Of a stretch of 62,130 bases of DNA, positions 31,066-40,670 are shown piece after piece. Source of the DNA: Treponema sp. (GTDB lineage Bacteria > Spirochaetota > Spirochaetia > Treponematales > Breznakiellaceae); contig JAIRUQ010000028.1 in the NCBI GenBank assembly GCA_031254315.1, forward strand, positions 1-62,130, given 5' to 3'. The notes under the pieces are model-generated. The model had not been told where the DNA came from, did no database searches, and saw only the letters and a list, made by a program, of their open reading frames with translations. Numbering within the stretch: position 1 is the first letter of the stretch; every line of letters begins with the position of its first letter. The position numbers were made by a program, and so were the translations under genes.

Positions 31066-33825
31066 ATGTTTGATAAACGTCTTATACACATGATAAATAG
31101 AGGAAGATGTTTTATCCTTATAGGCTCAGGACCATCTTGTGAGTTGGGTTACCCATCGTGGGAAAAACTTGCTAAATTGACCTATGAGAAAATCAAACAG
31201 ATGGATAAAATTTCAGATATCAATTCGTATGAAAAATATCTAAAAAAACACCAATATCCTGAACTATTTAGCCTAGCGGAACATGATCTTGGCGGCGACC
31301 GTATTGCCCTTATTAATTTGATTAAACCACTGTTACAACCAACCGTTAAGAACCACGGTGTCCTTTATGAATTAATCAGCAAGTGGCCTTTTGCCTGTTA
31401 TCTAACTACTAACTATGATGACGAGATTGCAACTCATCTTTCAAAGTTAAAAGAGCATTATACTGTCGTGCGAAACCGTAAGGAAGATTTCTCGTATTTA
31501 CGTGATGGGGCCAGTTATATAATCCAAAAGCTTCATTCTGATTTGAATCACCCGGATGAAGTCATTCTAACATCGAATGATTATAAACGACTTTTTGCAG
31601 AAAGTTCTGGTGAGTATTTCCGTGTTAAACTACGCCAGGCTTTTGAAATGTTTGATGTCTTTATAGTAGGTCATAGCCTATCTGATCCTAATATTGAATA
31701 TGTGTTACAAATTGCAAAGGAAACCGCAAGCCCACAACACCCTATCTTTATGGTAGCTGCGGATTTTTCTAAGGCAGATGAACAGGAATACTTTAAAATG
31801 TATAATATCGTTCTTGTTCCATATTCAAACAATGATAAGACTCATTCAGAATTGCGACAGATGTTCAAGAGCGCTGATAGATTTATTGTGCCAAGATATC
31901 GTCACAGAGAAAGACCAGAAATACCAGTGGTACCGAAAGAAGAGGCTGAAGCGGCTATCGCTTTATTCCTTTATAGGCATCTTCAAGGTGTAGAGGCAAT
32001 TGATTATATTTGTCCGCTTATACTTTCAGGACTCTTTTCAGCAGGTGAAAAAGGTATTTCAAAGGGAAACATAATTTCCTTACATACATTGAAAATCATA
32101 AAGCAAGCACAAACAAATACACAAGAAGCTATTATAGAAGCTATTGAACATCTTAAGCAACAGAGCATGGTGGAGGATATTAATGGATATATTAAAATAA
32201 CCACTGTTGGATGTGAAAAAGTTTTAGAGTATCAATCGATTCGTGAAACAGAAAAAGACCAAGCGTATGGTCAATTCCATATTGTTCTCAGGAATAATTA
32301 TGAAAAATTAACAAATACACAATTTGAGACTTGCCGGAACTTAGCCGAAGAGGCGATAATGACAAGTTTTTCAAATCGCGGATTGACTATATCAAATCAG
32401 ATTTATTCTGGTCGATCGGCAGGTCCTGGAGAACTGTCAGATGTGTTTGGGTATGTCTCAGATAAAGCTGTCATAGTAAGTGATATGGAACTACGTGCTA
32501 CGTTTATGGAAGCGATGTACCAGTTTCTTATTGAACCAAATCCTCCGCAAAGGAAGTATCTTGCTTCTGTATCACAAGGGTACTTTTTATATCATCTTCT
32601 TGGAATTGATCCAAGTTGTCGCCAGATGAGACGAGATGTTTTCAAAAAAACATTTTGGATTTGCGATTCAAGTATTATCCTTCCTCTCGTTGCTATCGGG
32701 TGCCATAACCATGAATACGCAGTTGAGCTTTTCAAAATGCTTTCTGATGCGAACGCATTATTTTTCACAACAAAAAACCTGCTTCAAGAGGCATGGGATC
32801 ATTTCGATTGGGCTGAACAATTTATGAAAAATAATGACGCAGAATCCCCGGAATTTCTACGTGCTGCATTGGTCAAAGGTACTTATAAACAAAATCTCTT
32901 CCTTGATGGATATGTGCGGCTAAGTGCCGATGGAATAGTTGGTTCATTCAATGATTATCTCGATATTATCTTCCCAAATGGGAAAATTTCTCTATCTTCA
33001 TTTACTAATATTATCACTAAAGCTGGTATGCGTTTTGTTAACATTTCGGATATAAAAGGTTTTTCGCAAGATGATTGGGGAGAGATTGAGAAAGCCAAAT
33101 CAAACATCCAGAGTGAACGTGAGAAACGAGGATTGTACCGCTCCGCTCTTCAAGTTGAATCTGAAGCAGAAGTTTGGATTCTTGTAAAGAATCTTATGAA
33201 TAAGAAATATCAGTTTTGTGATCTGGATAACCTTGAAAGAGTTTATTTTGTTTCACAGAGCCGAATTATGGATTATGTATTTCAACCGGAAAATATTACA
33301 ACATGGGCACCTGATGCTTTGTATAGATACTTATCTGCTTTACCGGGGAATGAACTGAATTCTGACTTACTTCAACAATCTATGCTCCAAGAGTATTATT
33401 ATGCAGGAATTTCGTTTATTGACAATGATCGATATTGTAGATTTTTTGGTTCTCATATTGATTCTGCTAAGTTGTCATTTGAGAGGGAGAAGATAAAATA
33501 CACTAATGAATTGAAAGAAGCATATACAAAAAATATTGATGATGACTTCGCAAAAACACCCGATTTGGAGAAACCGTTCTTTGTTGCACAAATGGGTTGG
33601 CGATTGGCTGAAGAAGCCAAAAAACGTGAAGAATCGGCAAGAAGGGATGCCTTTGAAGCAGAGGCAAAGGCTAAGAAACTAGAGTCTGAAAAGAATAAAG
33701 CATGGAAAACTAGGGATAAAGAAAGACAGGAACAAGAATTAGCAGAATTGCGAAATATGCAGGATCTAAAGCATATGCGTAAACGGCAGAGACAAGCCAA
33801 AAAACGAAAAAAGAAAAAGAAATAG
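31066..33825 (+). CDS. SIR2-like NADase-domain protein, probable anti-phage defence (919 aa)
   Basis: The N-terminal ~270 residues form a SIR2-like Rossmann domain: FILIGSGPSCELGYPSWEKL (~17-36), CYLTTNYDDE (~111-120), IQKLHSDL (~153-160) and VGHSLSDPNI (~201-210), the nucleotide-binding and catalytic-type motifs of SIR2 domains in defence proteins that deplete NAD+. The rest has no clear domain except a winged-helix-like stretch around 300-400 and a strongly charged coiled-coil C-terminus (RREDAFEAEAKAKKLESEK-like, ~855-919) ending in KRKKKKK. It starts behind AAGGA. It stands alone, without partner gene. It could be a defence gene using the locus as a safe site, or a toxin-like factor. The first is more likely. 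Confidence 0.75.
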   Translation: MFDKRLIHMINRGRCFILIGSGPSCELGYPSWEKLAKLTYEKIKQMDKISDINSYEKYLKKHQYPELFSLAEHDLGGDRIALINLIKPLLQPTVKNHGVLYELISKWPFACYLTTNYDDEIATHLSKLKEHYTVVRNRKEDFSYLRDGASYIIQKLHSDLNHPDEVILTSNDYKRLFAESSGEYFRVKLRQAFEMFDVFIVGHSLSDPNIEYVLQIAKETASPQHPIFMVAADFSKADEQEYFKMYNIVLVPYSNNDKTHSELRQMFKSADRFIVPRYRHRERPEIPVVPKEEAEAAIALFLYRHLQGVEAIDYICPLILSGLFSAGEKGISKGNIISLHTLKIIKQAQTNTQEAIIEAIEHLKQQSMVEDINGYIKITTVGCEKVLEYQSIRETEKDQAYGQFHIVLRNNYEKLTNTQFETCRNLAEEAIMTSFSNRGLTISNQIYSGRSAGPGELSDVFGYVSDKAVIVSDMELRATFMEAMYQFLIEPNPPQRKYLASVSQGYFLYHLLGIDPSCRQMRRDVFKKTFWICDSSIILPLVAIGCHNHEYAVELFKMLSDANALFFTTKNLLQEAWDHFDWAEQFMKNNDAESPEFLRAALVKGTYKQNLFLDGYVRLSADGIVGSFNDYLDIIFPNGKISLSSFTNIITKAGMRFVNISDIKGFSQDDWGEIEKAKSNIQSEREKRGLYRSALQVESEAEVWILVKNLMNKKYQFCDLDNLERVYFVSQSRIMDYVFQPENITTWAPDALYRYLSALPGNELNSDLLQQSMLQEYYYAGISFIDNDRYCRFFGSHIDSAKLSFEREKIKYTNELKEAYTKNIDDDFAKTPDLEKPFFVAQMGWRLAEEAKKREESARRDAFEAEAKAKKLESEKNKAWKTRDKERQEQELAELRNMQDLKHMRKRQRQAKKRKKKKK

Positions 33826-33959
33826 TATGCTAGATGTCGGATTTAGAAAATTGGAGCACTAGAAAGATTTCGGTATGTCTCGTTAGTCTCCAATCACTCA
33901 AAATACTTAAAGAATAAATTCAAAAATGTTTCAATAATCCCCAGACAATACGCAATGGG

Positions 33960-34046
33960 AAGTCCCCTCCCCCATGGGAATCATATCCGACAGAGAGGGA
34001 TCGACTCCCTCTGGTTCCAGAGTAGCCGGGTAAGACCGGAAATCAT
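33960..34046 (+). ncRNA. Cluster of short hairpins upstream of the TcmP gene (possible structured RNA)
   Basis: Within ~85 bases there are TCCC-CCAT-GGGA (near 33968-33979), AGAGGGA-TCGAC-TCCCTCT (33994-34012), CTCTGG-TT-CCAGAG (34009-34022) and CCGG-GTAAGA-CCGG (about 34027-34040). The second and third overlap and exclude one another, as in attenuators. This local GC-rich block in an AT-rich gap suggests a structured leader or small RNA. No known RNA family is recognised. Confidence 0.35.
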
Positions 34047-34094
34047 TAATCTTTCACTTTTAATTCTATATGCCGATAATACTAGTATAATACC

Positions 34095-35246
34095 ATGCCC
34101 AAAGATATAAACAGTGAAGAATATGACGCTGGAACTAAATTAAAACTTGACATTTTATCGGATTATGTTGATGAATGGCTTCAAGTTGTCATTAACAATT
34201 TTCCCGGAACGATCTATCTTTACGATTTTTTTGCAGGATCGGGTACTGATTCCGAAGGGTCTCCCGGTAGTCCGATTATAATGCTAAATAACCTAATAAA
34301 AAATTGTTCCAAAATAACTAATAAAAACAAGAAAATAGAGATTGTCTTTAATGACATAGACAAGAGTAAAATAGAAAAGTTAAAAACAAAATGCCAAAGT
34401 CTTATTGAGGAATGTGCAAAAAGTAAACATTGTCATCTTGATTCAAAAAATCATTGTCCAAATCTAACCTTGAATTTTCATTCTATAGATTTCAAGATAC
34501 TGTTTTACGATGAATGTGAAAAGATACATAGAATTAGTAATCCTTATTGTTTTATGTTTATCGATCAATATGGTATTAAAGGAGTTAATATTGATGTCTT
34601 TAAAAAACTATCTTCCCTTGTCCGTACAGATGTTTTATTTTTTACCGCAACCGCACACGCAGTGCGTTTTTCAAAAAATACAGATTTCAAGAAATATCTC
34701 TCTTTTGATGATGATTTTGAATGGGCTGAAAAAACACATAGAGAACTTTGCAATCATTATGCATCGTTTATACCTGCCGAATCCAGTTTTCATGTAGCGC
34801 CATTTTCTATCAAAAAAAATGATACTGGGATGATATACGGATTGATATTCGGCTCAAATCATTTGTATGGCATAGAAAAATTCCTAAGTGTAGCATGGAA
34901 GAAAGATAAGCATACAGGTGAAGCAAACTATGATATTGACGATGATGATATCAGACCTGATGACCTAACTCTTTTTGATGACCTCTATAAACCGAAAAAG
35001 TTGGATCGGTTCAAAAAGAATTTAATGGAACATTTGTATGATGAAAGGACTAACAAAGAAATCTATGAATTTACTGTGTTAAACGGATTTCTTCCAACGC
35101 ATACAAACCAAATATTAAAAGATATGGAAAAAGATAAAAAACTAATTATTCGTACTGTTGATGAGAATGCCCGAAAGGGAGCTTATTATATTAACCATAA
35201 TGATGATGAAAGGATAAGGATTAAATATGAATACCACAAAGATTGA
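34095..35246 (+). CDS. tcmP: Three-Cys-motif partner protein TcmP
   Basis: The 383-aa protein has the hallmarks of the TcmP family (TIGR04474): an early IYLYDFFAGSGTDSEGSPGS, then EIVFNDIDKSKIEKL and CFMFIDQYGIKGVNIDVF, a methyltransferase-like Rossmann core. The C-terminal 100 residues look like a winged helix (IYEFTVLNGFLPTHTNQILK). TcmP is by definition encoded beside a DUF5131/Gp37-Gp68 three-Cys protein, and exactly that gene overlaps its end by 20 bases. The pair's biochemical role is unresolved to my knowledge. It is often found in mobile or phage-rich regions, which fits this interval next to a SIR2 protein. Confidence 0.8.
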   Translation: MPKDINSEEYDAGTKLKLDILSDYVDEWLQVVINNFPGTIYLYDFFAGSGTDSEGSPGSPIIMLNNLIKNCSKITNKNKKIEIVFNDIDKSKIEKLKTKCQSLIEECAKSKHCHLDSKNHCPNLTLNFHSIDFKILFYDECEKIHRISNPYCFMFIDQYGIKGVNIDVFKKLSSLVRTDVLFFTATAHAVRFSKNTDFKKYLSFDDDFEWAEKTHRELCNHYASFIPAESSFHVAPFSIKKNDTGMIYGLIFGSNHLYGIEKFLSVAWKKDKHTGEANYDIDDDDIRPDDLTLFDDLYKPKKLDRFKKNLMEHLYDERTNKEIYEFTVLNGFLPTHTNQILKDMEKDKKLIIRTVDENARKGAYYINHNDDERIRIKYEYHKD

Positions 35247-35943
35247 GTGGACAGATTCCACTTGGAACCCAGTAACAGGCTGTACCAAAGTATCCGCCGG
35301 TTGCGCACACTGCTACGCAGAGAGGATGGCAAGCCGATTGAAAGCTATGAACATTCAAAAGTACAAGAATGGGTTTTCTTTGTCATTGCATCCGGAAAGC
35401 CTTGACGAACCTTATTCATGGAAGAAACCCCGAATGGTGTTTGTAAATTCAATGAGTGATTTATTCCATAAGGATATTGATTTAAGCTATTTAAAAAAAG
35501 TGTTTAATGTCATGAATGAAAACCCCCAACATTGTTTTCAGGTTTTAACAAAACGGGGAGATGTTCTTGAAAAATATCACTCCATACTGAAATGGACTCC
35601 CAATATATGGATGGGTGTTACGATCGAATCAAAAGACCATATAGGGCGCATAAAGCAGTTGGCAAAAACCGATGCCGTCGTAAAATTTCTTTCTTGCGAA
35701 CCATTATTGACCCCACTTGGTAGACTGTCACTGTCCAAAATAGACTGGGTTATTGTTGGGGGGGAGTCCGGACCGGGCGCACGCCCAATGAAAAAAGAAT
35801 GGGTTGAAGATATACACCGCCAGTGCCTTGATGCCAAAGTGCCCTTTTTCTTTAAGCAGTGGGGCGGTACTCGGAAAAAGCTAGCTGGAAGATTGTTGAA
35901 TGGTAGGGTTTATTCACAAATGCCAAAAAAATTGAATGGCTAG
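35227..35943 (+). CDS. DUF5131 / phage Gp37-Gp68-type three-Cys protein
   Basis: The 238-aa protein starts IEWTDSTWNPVTGCTKVSAG and has C19, C26 and C29 in a C-x6-C-x-x-C arrangement (CAHCYAERMA), the three-Cys motif that ligates an Fe-S cluster in this radical-SAM-like family. Further family marks are VFVNSMSDLFHKDI, FQVLTKR, WMGVTIES, FLSCEPLLTPLG, WVIVGGESGPGARPM and FFFKQWGG near the end. It is complete and partnered with TcmP by a 20-base overlap, so translation is coupled. Confidence 0.88.
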   Translation: MNTTKIEWTDSTWNPVTGCTKVSAGCAHCYAERMASRLKAMNIQKYKNGFSLSLHPESLDEPYSWKKPRMVFVNSMSDLFHKDIDLSYLKKVFNVMNENPQHCFQVLTKRGDVLEKYHSILKWTPNIWMGVTIESKDHIGRIKQLAKTDAVVKFLSCEPLLTPLGRLSLSKIDWVIVGGESGPGARPMKKEWVEDIHRQCLDAKVPFFFKQWGGTRKKLAGRLLNGRVYSQMPKKLNG

Positions 35944-36365
35944 AGGAAGATCAAGCATTCGCATTGAGACTGTAAAATTTTTGACTTGTTAACAAAGTGA
36001 TTTTTGATAAATTGCTTTCCAAAAGTCTTGGAAAACAGAAATCTTATTGGTAAATTTTAACATAAAATAGGCTTTTAGACAACTTTTATCATAAAAAAAT
36101 CATTGTTTTTTATGCTCCAATTTCAAGCTCAAATTCATGCCTTTACCCTTCATTTCCCCGGACATAATTACAACCGTCATCTGAACCTTCCCTATGATGG
36201 CAATCCTTAAAGAAAACACTATTGAATTTATCCCCCAATTACAGGTTACTTATAATAGCTCAGAGAACCCACAGATACACCTGCTTCTCTTCTCTTGACA
36301 AGCGGAATTAACAGTGTAACACTGAATCTATCACGATGACGTTATCAAATATGGAGGACTAAATT
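35944..36365 (+). promoter_or_regulatory. Intergenic region with putative promoter of the AAA/4Fe-4S operon
   Basis: An AT-rich 420-bp gap. TTGACA at 36295-36300 followed by TAACAC at 36317-36322 (16-bp spacer) is a plausible promoter for the ATPase operon, and GGAGG at 36353-36357 is its ribosome binding site. A 33-codon frame at about 36201-36302 (MAILKENTIEFIPQLQVTY) is too short to judge. Nothing else is recognised. Confidence 0.45.
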
Positions 36366-37898
36366 ATGAGCGAGATACAGGACAGCGGAGACAAGATAGA
36401 AATACTCATTCGAGCACGCTATCCATTAATCTATGTGGTGTCCTTCGAGGAAGGGCGGGTAGGCAAGCGGCTGGAGTCCATAGCGGAGGAAAGGAAGAAA
36501 CAGCTTTTCAACTGGACAATCACCAATGGTCTGGAACTGCCCGACGGCTCTTGGATAACGGAGTTAAAAGACCCGATCAAGGTTTTGGAATATATACTGC
36601 AAAGCGATACCAACGCTTTGTTTGTGCTACACGATTATCACCATTATTTGAATGATCCTGTTGTGGTGCGTAAACAACGGGATTTAGCCCATGCCTTAAA
36701 AATAACGAGGAAGAACATCATTTTCCTCTCCCCGGTGCTGAAAGTTCCTACAGAACTGGAAAAAGAAATTGCGGTAATAGACTACAGACTGCCCGGCAAA
36801 GAAGAACTGACGGAGATAATCAAGCGGATAACACAGAGCCTTGACGATGCCGGGAAGTTGGAAGTTTTGAAATCCGCTGAAAAGCTGGAAAAGATAGCGG
36901 AGGCGGCTCTTGGGCTTACCGCCGAGGAAGCTGAAAACGTCTTTGCCAAGAGCCTTGTGGAAAAAGGGCAGTTTGACATAACGATAGTGCTGTCCGAGAA
37001 GGAGCAGATAATCCGAAAATCGGGAGTATTGGAATATTACCATGCCAACGAAAAGATGCAGGAAGTAGGCGGTCTTGAGGAACTAAAAAACTGGCTTGTA
37101 AAACGCGGAAAAGCGTTTACGCCCAAAGCGCGCGAGTTTGGTCTACCTGAGCCGCGCGGAATACTGTTGCTTGGTATTCCAGGATGCGGAAAAAGCCTTA
37201 CGGCGAAGGCAATAGCGGGGATGTGGCAATTACCGCTTTTGAAACTGGACGTGGGAAAAGTTTTTTCCAGCTATGTAGGTAGTAGCGAAGAGAACGTGCG
37301 GAGAGCTATACAGACTGCGGAGTCGATAGCGCCGTGCATACTGTGGCTTGACGAAATGGAAAAAGGGTTTTCGGGTCTAGGCTCTTCCGGGATGACCGAT
37401 GGCGGGACAACGGCGCGGGTATTCGGAACATTTTTGACATGGCTGCAGGAAAAAAAGAGCGCGGTATTTGTAGTGGCAACGAGCAACAACGTAAGCCAAC
37501 TCCCACCTGAACTGTTGCGCAAAGGGCGTTTTGACGAGATATTCTATGTGGACTTGCCGACCAAAGAAGAACGCAAGGAGATATTGAAAATACATCTTGA
37601 GAAGCGGAAACGAGGACAGGAAGGTTTTGACATTGAAAAAATTGGGCGGGAAACACACGGGTTTTCCGGCTCCGAGATAGAAGAGGTTATAGTGTCCGGG
37701 CTGTATGATGCATTCAACCGTGACGAGGAATTGAAGCAGGAACATCTTGAGCAGGTGATAAAGACGATGATACCACTGTCTCAAACTATGGAAGAGCAGA
37801 TTCGGGGAATACGGGACTGGGCGAAACTGAGAGCACGGCGTGCGAGTAACGTCCACTGGGAAGAAGAAGGCGGAGCGATACGGCAGTTGGAGATGTAG
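36366..37898 (+). CDS. Ycf46-like AAA+ ATPase (510 aa)
   Basis: Residues ~1-215 form an N-terminal domain of the Ycf46 kind, a degenerate AAA-like fold (RYPLIYVVSFEEGRVGKRLE, DTNALFVLHDYHHYL, EIAVIDYRLPGKEEL). Residues ~230-490 are a canonical AAA+ module: VGGLEELKNWL, Walker A GIPGCGKS (270-277), Walker B CILWLDE (324-330), sensor-1 ATSNN (371-375), arginine finger in LRKGRFDE (384-391). The family, named from chloroplast genomes, is known from cyanobacteria and scattered bacteria. eCIS loci normally encode a different AAA ATPase (Afp15 type); here this protein appears to fill that position. It is followed by the 4Fe-4S gene 9 bases later. Confidence 0.85.
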   Translation: MSEIQDSGDKIEILIRARYPLIYVVSFEEGRVGKRLESIAEERKKQLFNWTITNGLELPDGSWITELKDPIKVLEYILQSDTNALFVLHDYHHYLNDPVVVRKQRDLAHALKITRKNIIFLSPVLKVPTELEKEIAVIDYRLPGKEELTEIIKRITQSLDDAGKLEVLKSAEKLEKIAEAALGLTAEEAENVFAKSLVEKGQFDITIVLSEKEQIIRKSGVLEYYHANEKMQEVGGLEELKNWLVKRGKAFTPKAREFGLPEPRGILLLGIPGCGKSLTAKAIAGMWQLPLLKLDVGKVFSSYVGSSEENVRRAIQTAESIAPCILWLDEMEKGFSGLGSSGMTDGGTTARVFGTFLTWLQEKKSAVFVVATSNNVSQLPPELLRKGRFDEIFYVDLPTKEERKEILKIHLEKRKRGQEGFDIEKIGRETHGFSGSEIEEVIVSGLYDAFNRDEELKQEHLEQVIKTMIPLSQTMEEQIRGIRDWAKLRARRASNVHWEEEGGAIRQLEM

Positions 37899-37907
37899 AG
37901 GGAAAAG

Positions 37908-38507
37908 GTGAGAATACACCGAACGCTTGCTGTATCGCGGGCTAACGGACCAGGCATCAGGTTTGTGCTGTGGGTTCAGGGGTGTTCCCGCAGGTGTCCC
38001 GATTGCTTTAATCCTAACACTCATGATCCAAACGGCGGCTATGAAACAGCAGTTTCAGAAATAATCAAACAGATAACATTGAATGAAGTTGAGGGCATTA
38101 CGGTGTCAGGCGGGGAGCCTTTTGAACAGGCGGAAGAACTGCTGGCATTGCTGGAAGAAACCGGCAAGATCGGACTGCATCGGTTAGTATACACCGGATA
38201 TACCTGTGAGACGCTACAATCGCGGGAATGTTGTGTAACCCGAAAATGCCTTGCGGAAATAGATATGCTTATTGACGGAGCTTATGAAAAAGATTTACCG
38301 CCGTATATGCCATGGACAGGTTCGGGGAACCAGAGGGTGATACAATTAGAGGGCGGAAAGATACGGAAGATTTACGAAAAAAACGAAATTGACCCTGCCG
38401 CAAACGCCGGTGGTGAGATAGTAATTGACCGAAACGGCGGTATCTTGGCGACCGGAATAATTGATAGTAGAATTTTTTCAGAAACTAAAGTTTCCGAACA
38501 ACTCTAA
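37908..38507 (+). CDS. 4Fe-4S single-cluster / NrdG-like radical SAM protein
   Basis: GTG start at 37908 behind GAGGGAAAAG. The 199-aa protein carries C26-x3-C30-x2-C33 (QGCSRRCPDCFNP), the radical-SAM cluster motif, followed by ITVSGGEPFEQAEELLALLE, the GGEP glycine motif that binds SAM, and VYTGYTCETL. Length and layout match NrdG-type activases, but no anaerobic ribonucleotide reductase is present. In other genomes as I recall, such short proteins sit beside Ycf46-like ATPases, DUF2997 and DUF1257. It may modify a particle component or the ATPase. A relic of its last codons lies in front of core block 2 (48866). Confidence 0.85.
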   Translation: MRIHRTLAVSRANGPGIRFVLWVQGCSRRCPDCFNPNTHDPNGGYETAVSEIIKQITLNEVEGITVSGGEPFEQAEELLALLEETGKIGLHRLVYTGYTCETLQSRECCVTRKCLAEIDMLIDGAYEKDLPPYMPWTGSGNQRVIQLEGGKIRKIYEKNEIDPAANAGGEIVIDRNGGILATGIIDSRIFSETKVSEQL

Positions 38508-38542
38508 TGACAAAAAAGATTGAAAATACCAATAAATTTTTC

Positions 38543-38571
38543 TTGACAGCTACAGAGAAGCAGAATATACT
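38543..38571 (+). promoter_or_regulatory. Promoter of spike cassette C
   Basis: TTGACA (38543-38548), 17-bp spacer, TATACT (38566-38571): consensus-quality and nearly identical to the cassette B promoter, starting about 35 bases after the end of the 4Fe-4S gene. Confidence 0.85.
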
Positions 38572-38606
38572 ACTATAAGTATAATATTATACAAGCAGGT
38601 AAACAG

Positions 38607-40670
38607 ATGATATTCAACCTAAACGAAGAGATAGACAGACTCCGCCGAGAGCACCCCGAAGTGAGAGCGGGACGCGACTGGACACCACACTATCTTGAAA
38701 TGCAAGAGACCGACAGAGGTTTCCCCCGTTACGGGACAGTGGTAGACAACAAAGACCCCAAGTGCATGGGACGAATAAGAGTAGCCGCCGACACAATAGC
38801 TCCCGGAGTAATAACCCCTTGGATACCCGTAATAGCGCTGGGAGCTACAAAGAACACCGGCTGGTGGCAGTTACCCGACATAGGAACGCAAGTCCTGATG
38901 GCGTTCGTAGGCAAAGGACACTCAAGACCCGTGGTATTAGGCTGTATATACGACAGAAAACACCTCCCCCCGAAACACAGTACAGAAAAGAAAAGCGACA
39001 GCAAACTATACCAGACAAAAGCGCACCGCATGGAGTTCATAGACGAAGAAGGCAAGGAAAGCATAATACTCAGCAGTGCGAAAGGACAGATGAGAGTAGT
39101 GTTAAGTAAAGACAAAGGAATAGAGATAGTAAACGAACTGGGAGACATAAAGATAAATTGCCGGAAGCTAAAGATAGAAGGCGGAAAAGGAATAAACATA
39201 GAAGGAAAGAAAAGCGTAAGCATACACAGTGACGACAAAGCGGGAATAAAAGCGAAAAGCGGAATACAGATAGAATGCGGGAAAGAAGTAAAACTGAAAG
39301 GGAACAACATAAAGCTTGAAGCGAGCAAGGGAATAACGACGGAAGGGAAACAACTAGCGGCGGAAGGCGACAAAGTAACAGGCTTTGACGTACACCAGAT
39401 GGTAGTGCCTTCCGGGAACGGGACAGCCGTAGTGCCTTTACCGCACCCGTTTCTTGGCAAACTCGCAGACAAACTGTCAAAGGACGTGAAGATAAAAGGA
39501 CACAACGCGGCGGTGAAAGGGAGCGTAGCGAAGCACGATGATCCCGTACACAACCAGCTTCCTGGAACGATAAAGTTTCAGCAAAACCCTAAGAAGGAAG
39601 GGGAAGTAACAGGGGGGACGGGAAGTAAAGTAAAAATAAACGGCAAGGAAGCGGCGGTAATAGGGAGTACGGTAACGACATGCAACGATATAGGAGCGAG
39701 GGAGAACAGCGTAATAATAGCGCCCGGGATGAGCATGCCGATGCCCGTGATAATAAACCCGAAGAACACGGAAGAGTACAATCTCCAAAGGGAGAAAGAG
39801 CAGACAAAGAGCCCTGAGTTTACGAACGCGAAGTGGGTAAAGACGAGCGTTAAGGAAGGAGAGAAAGCAGAACTGAGTGCGCAGGTAAAGGACATAGCCG
39901 ACGGTAACATGGTAACGTTTCAGGTATGGAAGGAGGGGCAGAATCCGGCGGCAAGCATAGCGCAAGGGCAGACAACGGCTACCGTGGAAGGCGGGACCGC
40001 AAAGGGGGAATGGGCGTACACTCCGCCTAGAAGTGAGGAGATACCGCCTGATAATGATCCTAAGTATTTTTTTACTGCGCACAGCGCGTGGTGTCCGATG
40101 AAACAAAGCGGCAACATGACAGTGGAGCTAAAGCGACCTGAGATCAAAGAGGCTAAATGGCTTGACAGTGACGAGGCAGAGACGGACAAGGGGCTTGTAG
40201 GAGATGCGTTAAAACTGAGCGTAAGCTGTAACGCCGACACGGCAGAGGGGGCAGGAGTAACGTTCAAGGTATACGATGAGGGAGCTGATCCTAAGAGAGA
40301 CAAGCCCGTGTATGAGGCTGGTGGAAAGAACGTTAACGGGAAGGCAGAAGCTGAGTGGGAGTATCATTACGAGCACGACCCTGAGAACCCGCTTAAGGAA
40401 AAGCCCAAGTATTTCTTTACGGTGAACAGTCCTAGGTGCAAGGAAGTAAAGAGCGGGACTGTGGAGATAAGCGCCATGATAGACGTAGTTGTACAGGACG
40501 AAATAACACAGGAGATCATTAAAGACGCCCCATGCGAGCTATTCCGAGACGGCGAAACCTTCCAAGAGGTAACGACAGATGACGATGGGAAGATAACGCT
40601 TGAGGACTTGGTTCCCGGCAATTATAGTATTATGCCTAAGCGGAAAGAGGAGGAAGACGATGGAGAATGA
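38607..40670 (+). CDS. PAAR-tipped spike protein, cassette C (687 aa)
   Basis: Same architecture as the cassette B spike and nearly identical to it up to residue ~620: OB-fold, beta-helix needle, PAAR-like tip (DVHQMVVPSGNGTAVVP), two Ig-like repeats. The tail is different: MIDVVVQDEITQEIIKDAPC, then DGKITLEDLVPGNYSI and a strongly acidic/basic end (KRKEEEDDGE). The DGxIxxxxLxPGxYxI pattern is a CNA-B/SpaA-like domain, also present but unrelated in detail in B. It overlaps the next 49-aa frame by 11 bases, and a giant M23 gene follows. The two spikes probably share the particle socket and differ in payload. Confidence 0.92.
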   Translation: MIFNLNEEIDRLRREHPEVRAGRDWTPHYLEMQETDRGFPRYGTVVDNKDPKCMGRIRVAADTIAPGVITPWIPVIALGATKNTGWWQLPDIGTQVLMAFVGKGHSRPVVLGCIYDRKHLPPKHSTEKKSDSKLYQTKAHRMEFIDEEGKESIILSSAKGQMRVVLSKDKGIEIVNELGDIKINCRKLKIEGGKGINIEGKKSVSIHSDDKAGIKAKSGIQIECGKEVKLKGNNIKLEASKGITTEGKQLAAEGDKVTGFDVHQMVVPSGNGTAVVPLPHPFLGKLADKLSKDVKIKGHNAAVKGSVAKHDDPVHNQLPGTIKFQQNPKKEGEVTGGTGSKVKINGKEAAVIGSTVTTCNDIGARENSVIIAPGMSMPMPVIINPKNTEEYNLQREKEQTKSPEFTNAKWVKTSVKEGEKAELSAQVKDIADGNMVTFQVWKEGQNPAASIAQGQTTATVEGGTAKGEWAYTPPRSEEIPPDNDPKYFFTAHSAWCPMKQSGNMTVELKRPEIKEAKWLDSDEAETDKGLVGDALKLSVSCNADTAEGAGVTFKVYDEGADPKRDKPVYEAGGKNVNGKAEAEWEYHYEHDPENPLKEKPKYFFTVNSPRCKEVKSGTVEISAMIDVVVQDEITQEIIKDAPCELFRDGETFQEVTTDDDGKITLEDLVPGNYSIMPKRKEEEDDGE

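Noticed and set aside
33961-34046. tRNA gene
   Set aside because: GGTTCCAGAGT looks T-loop-like, but no cloverleaf with acceptor and anticodon stems can be drawn around it.
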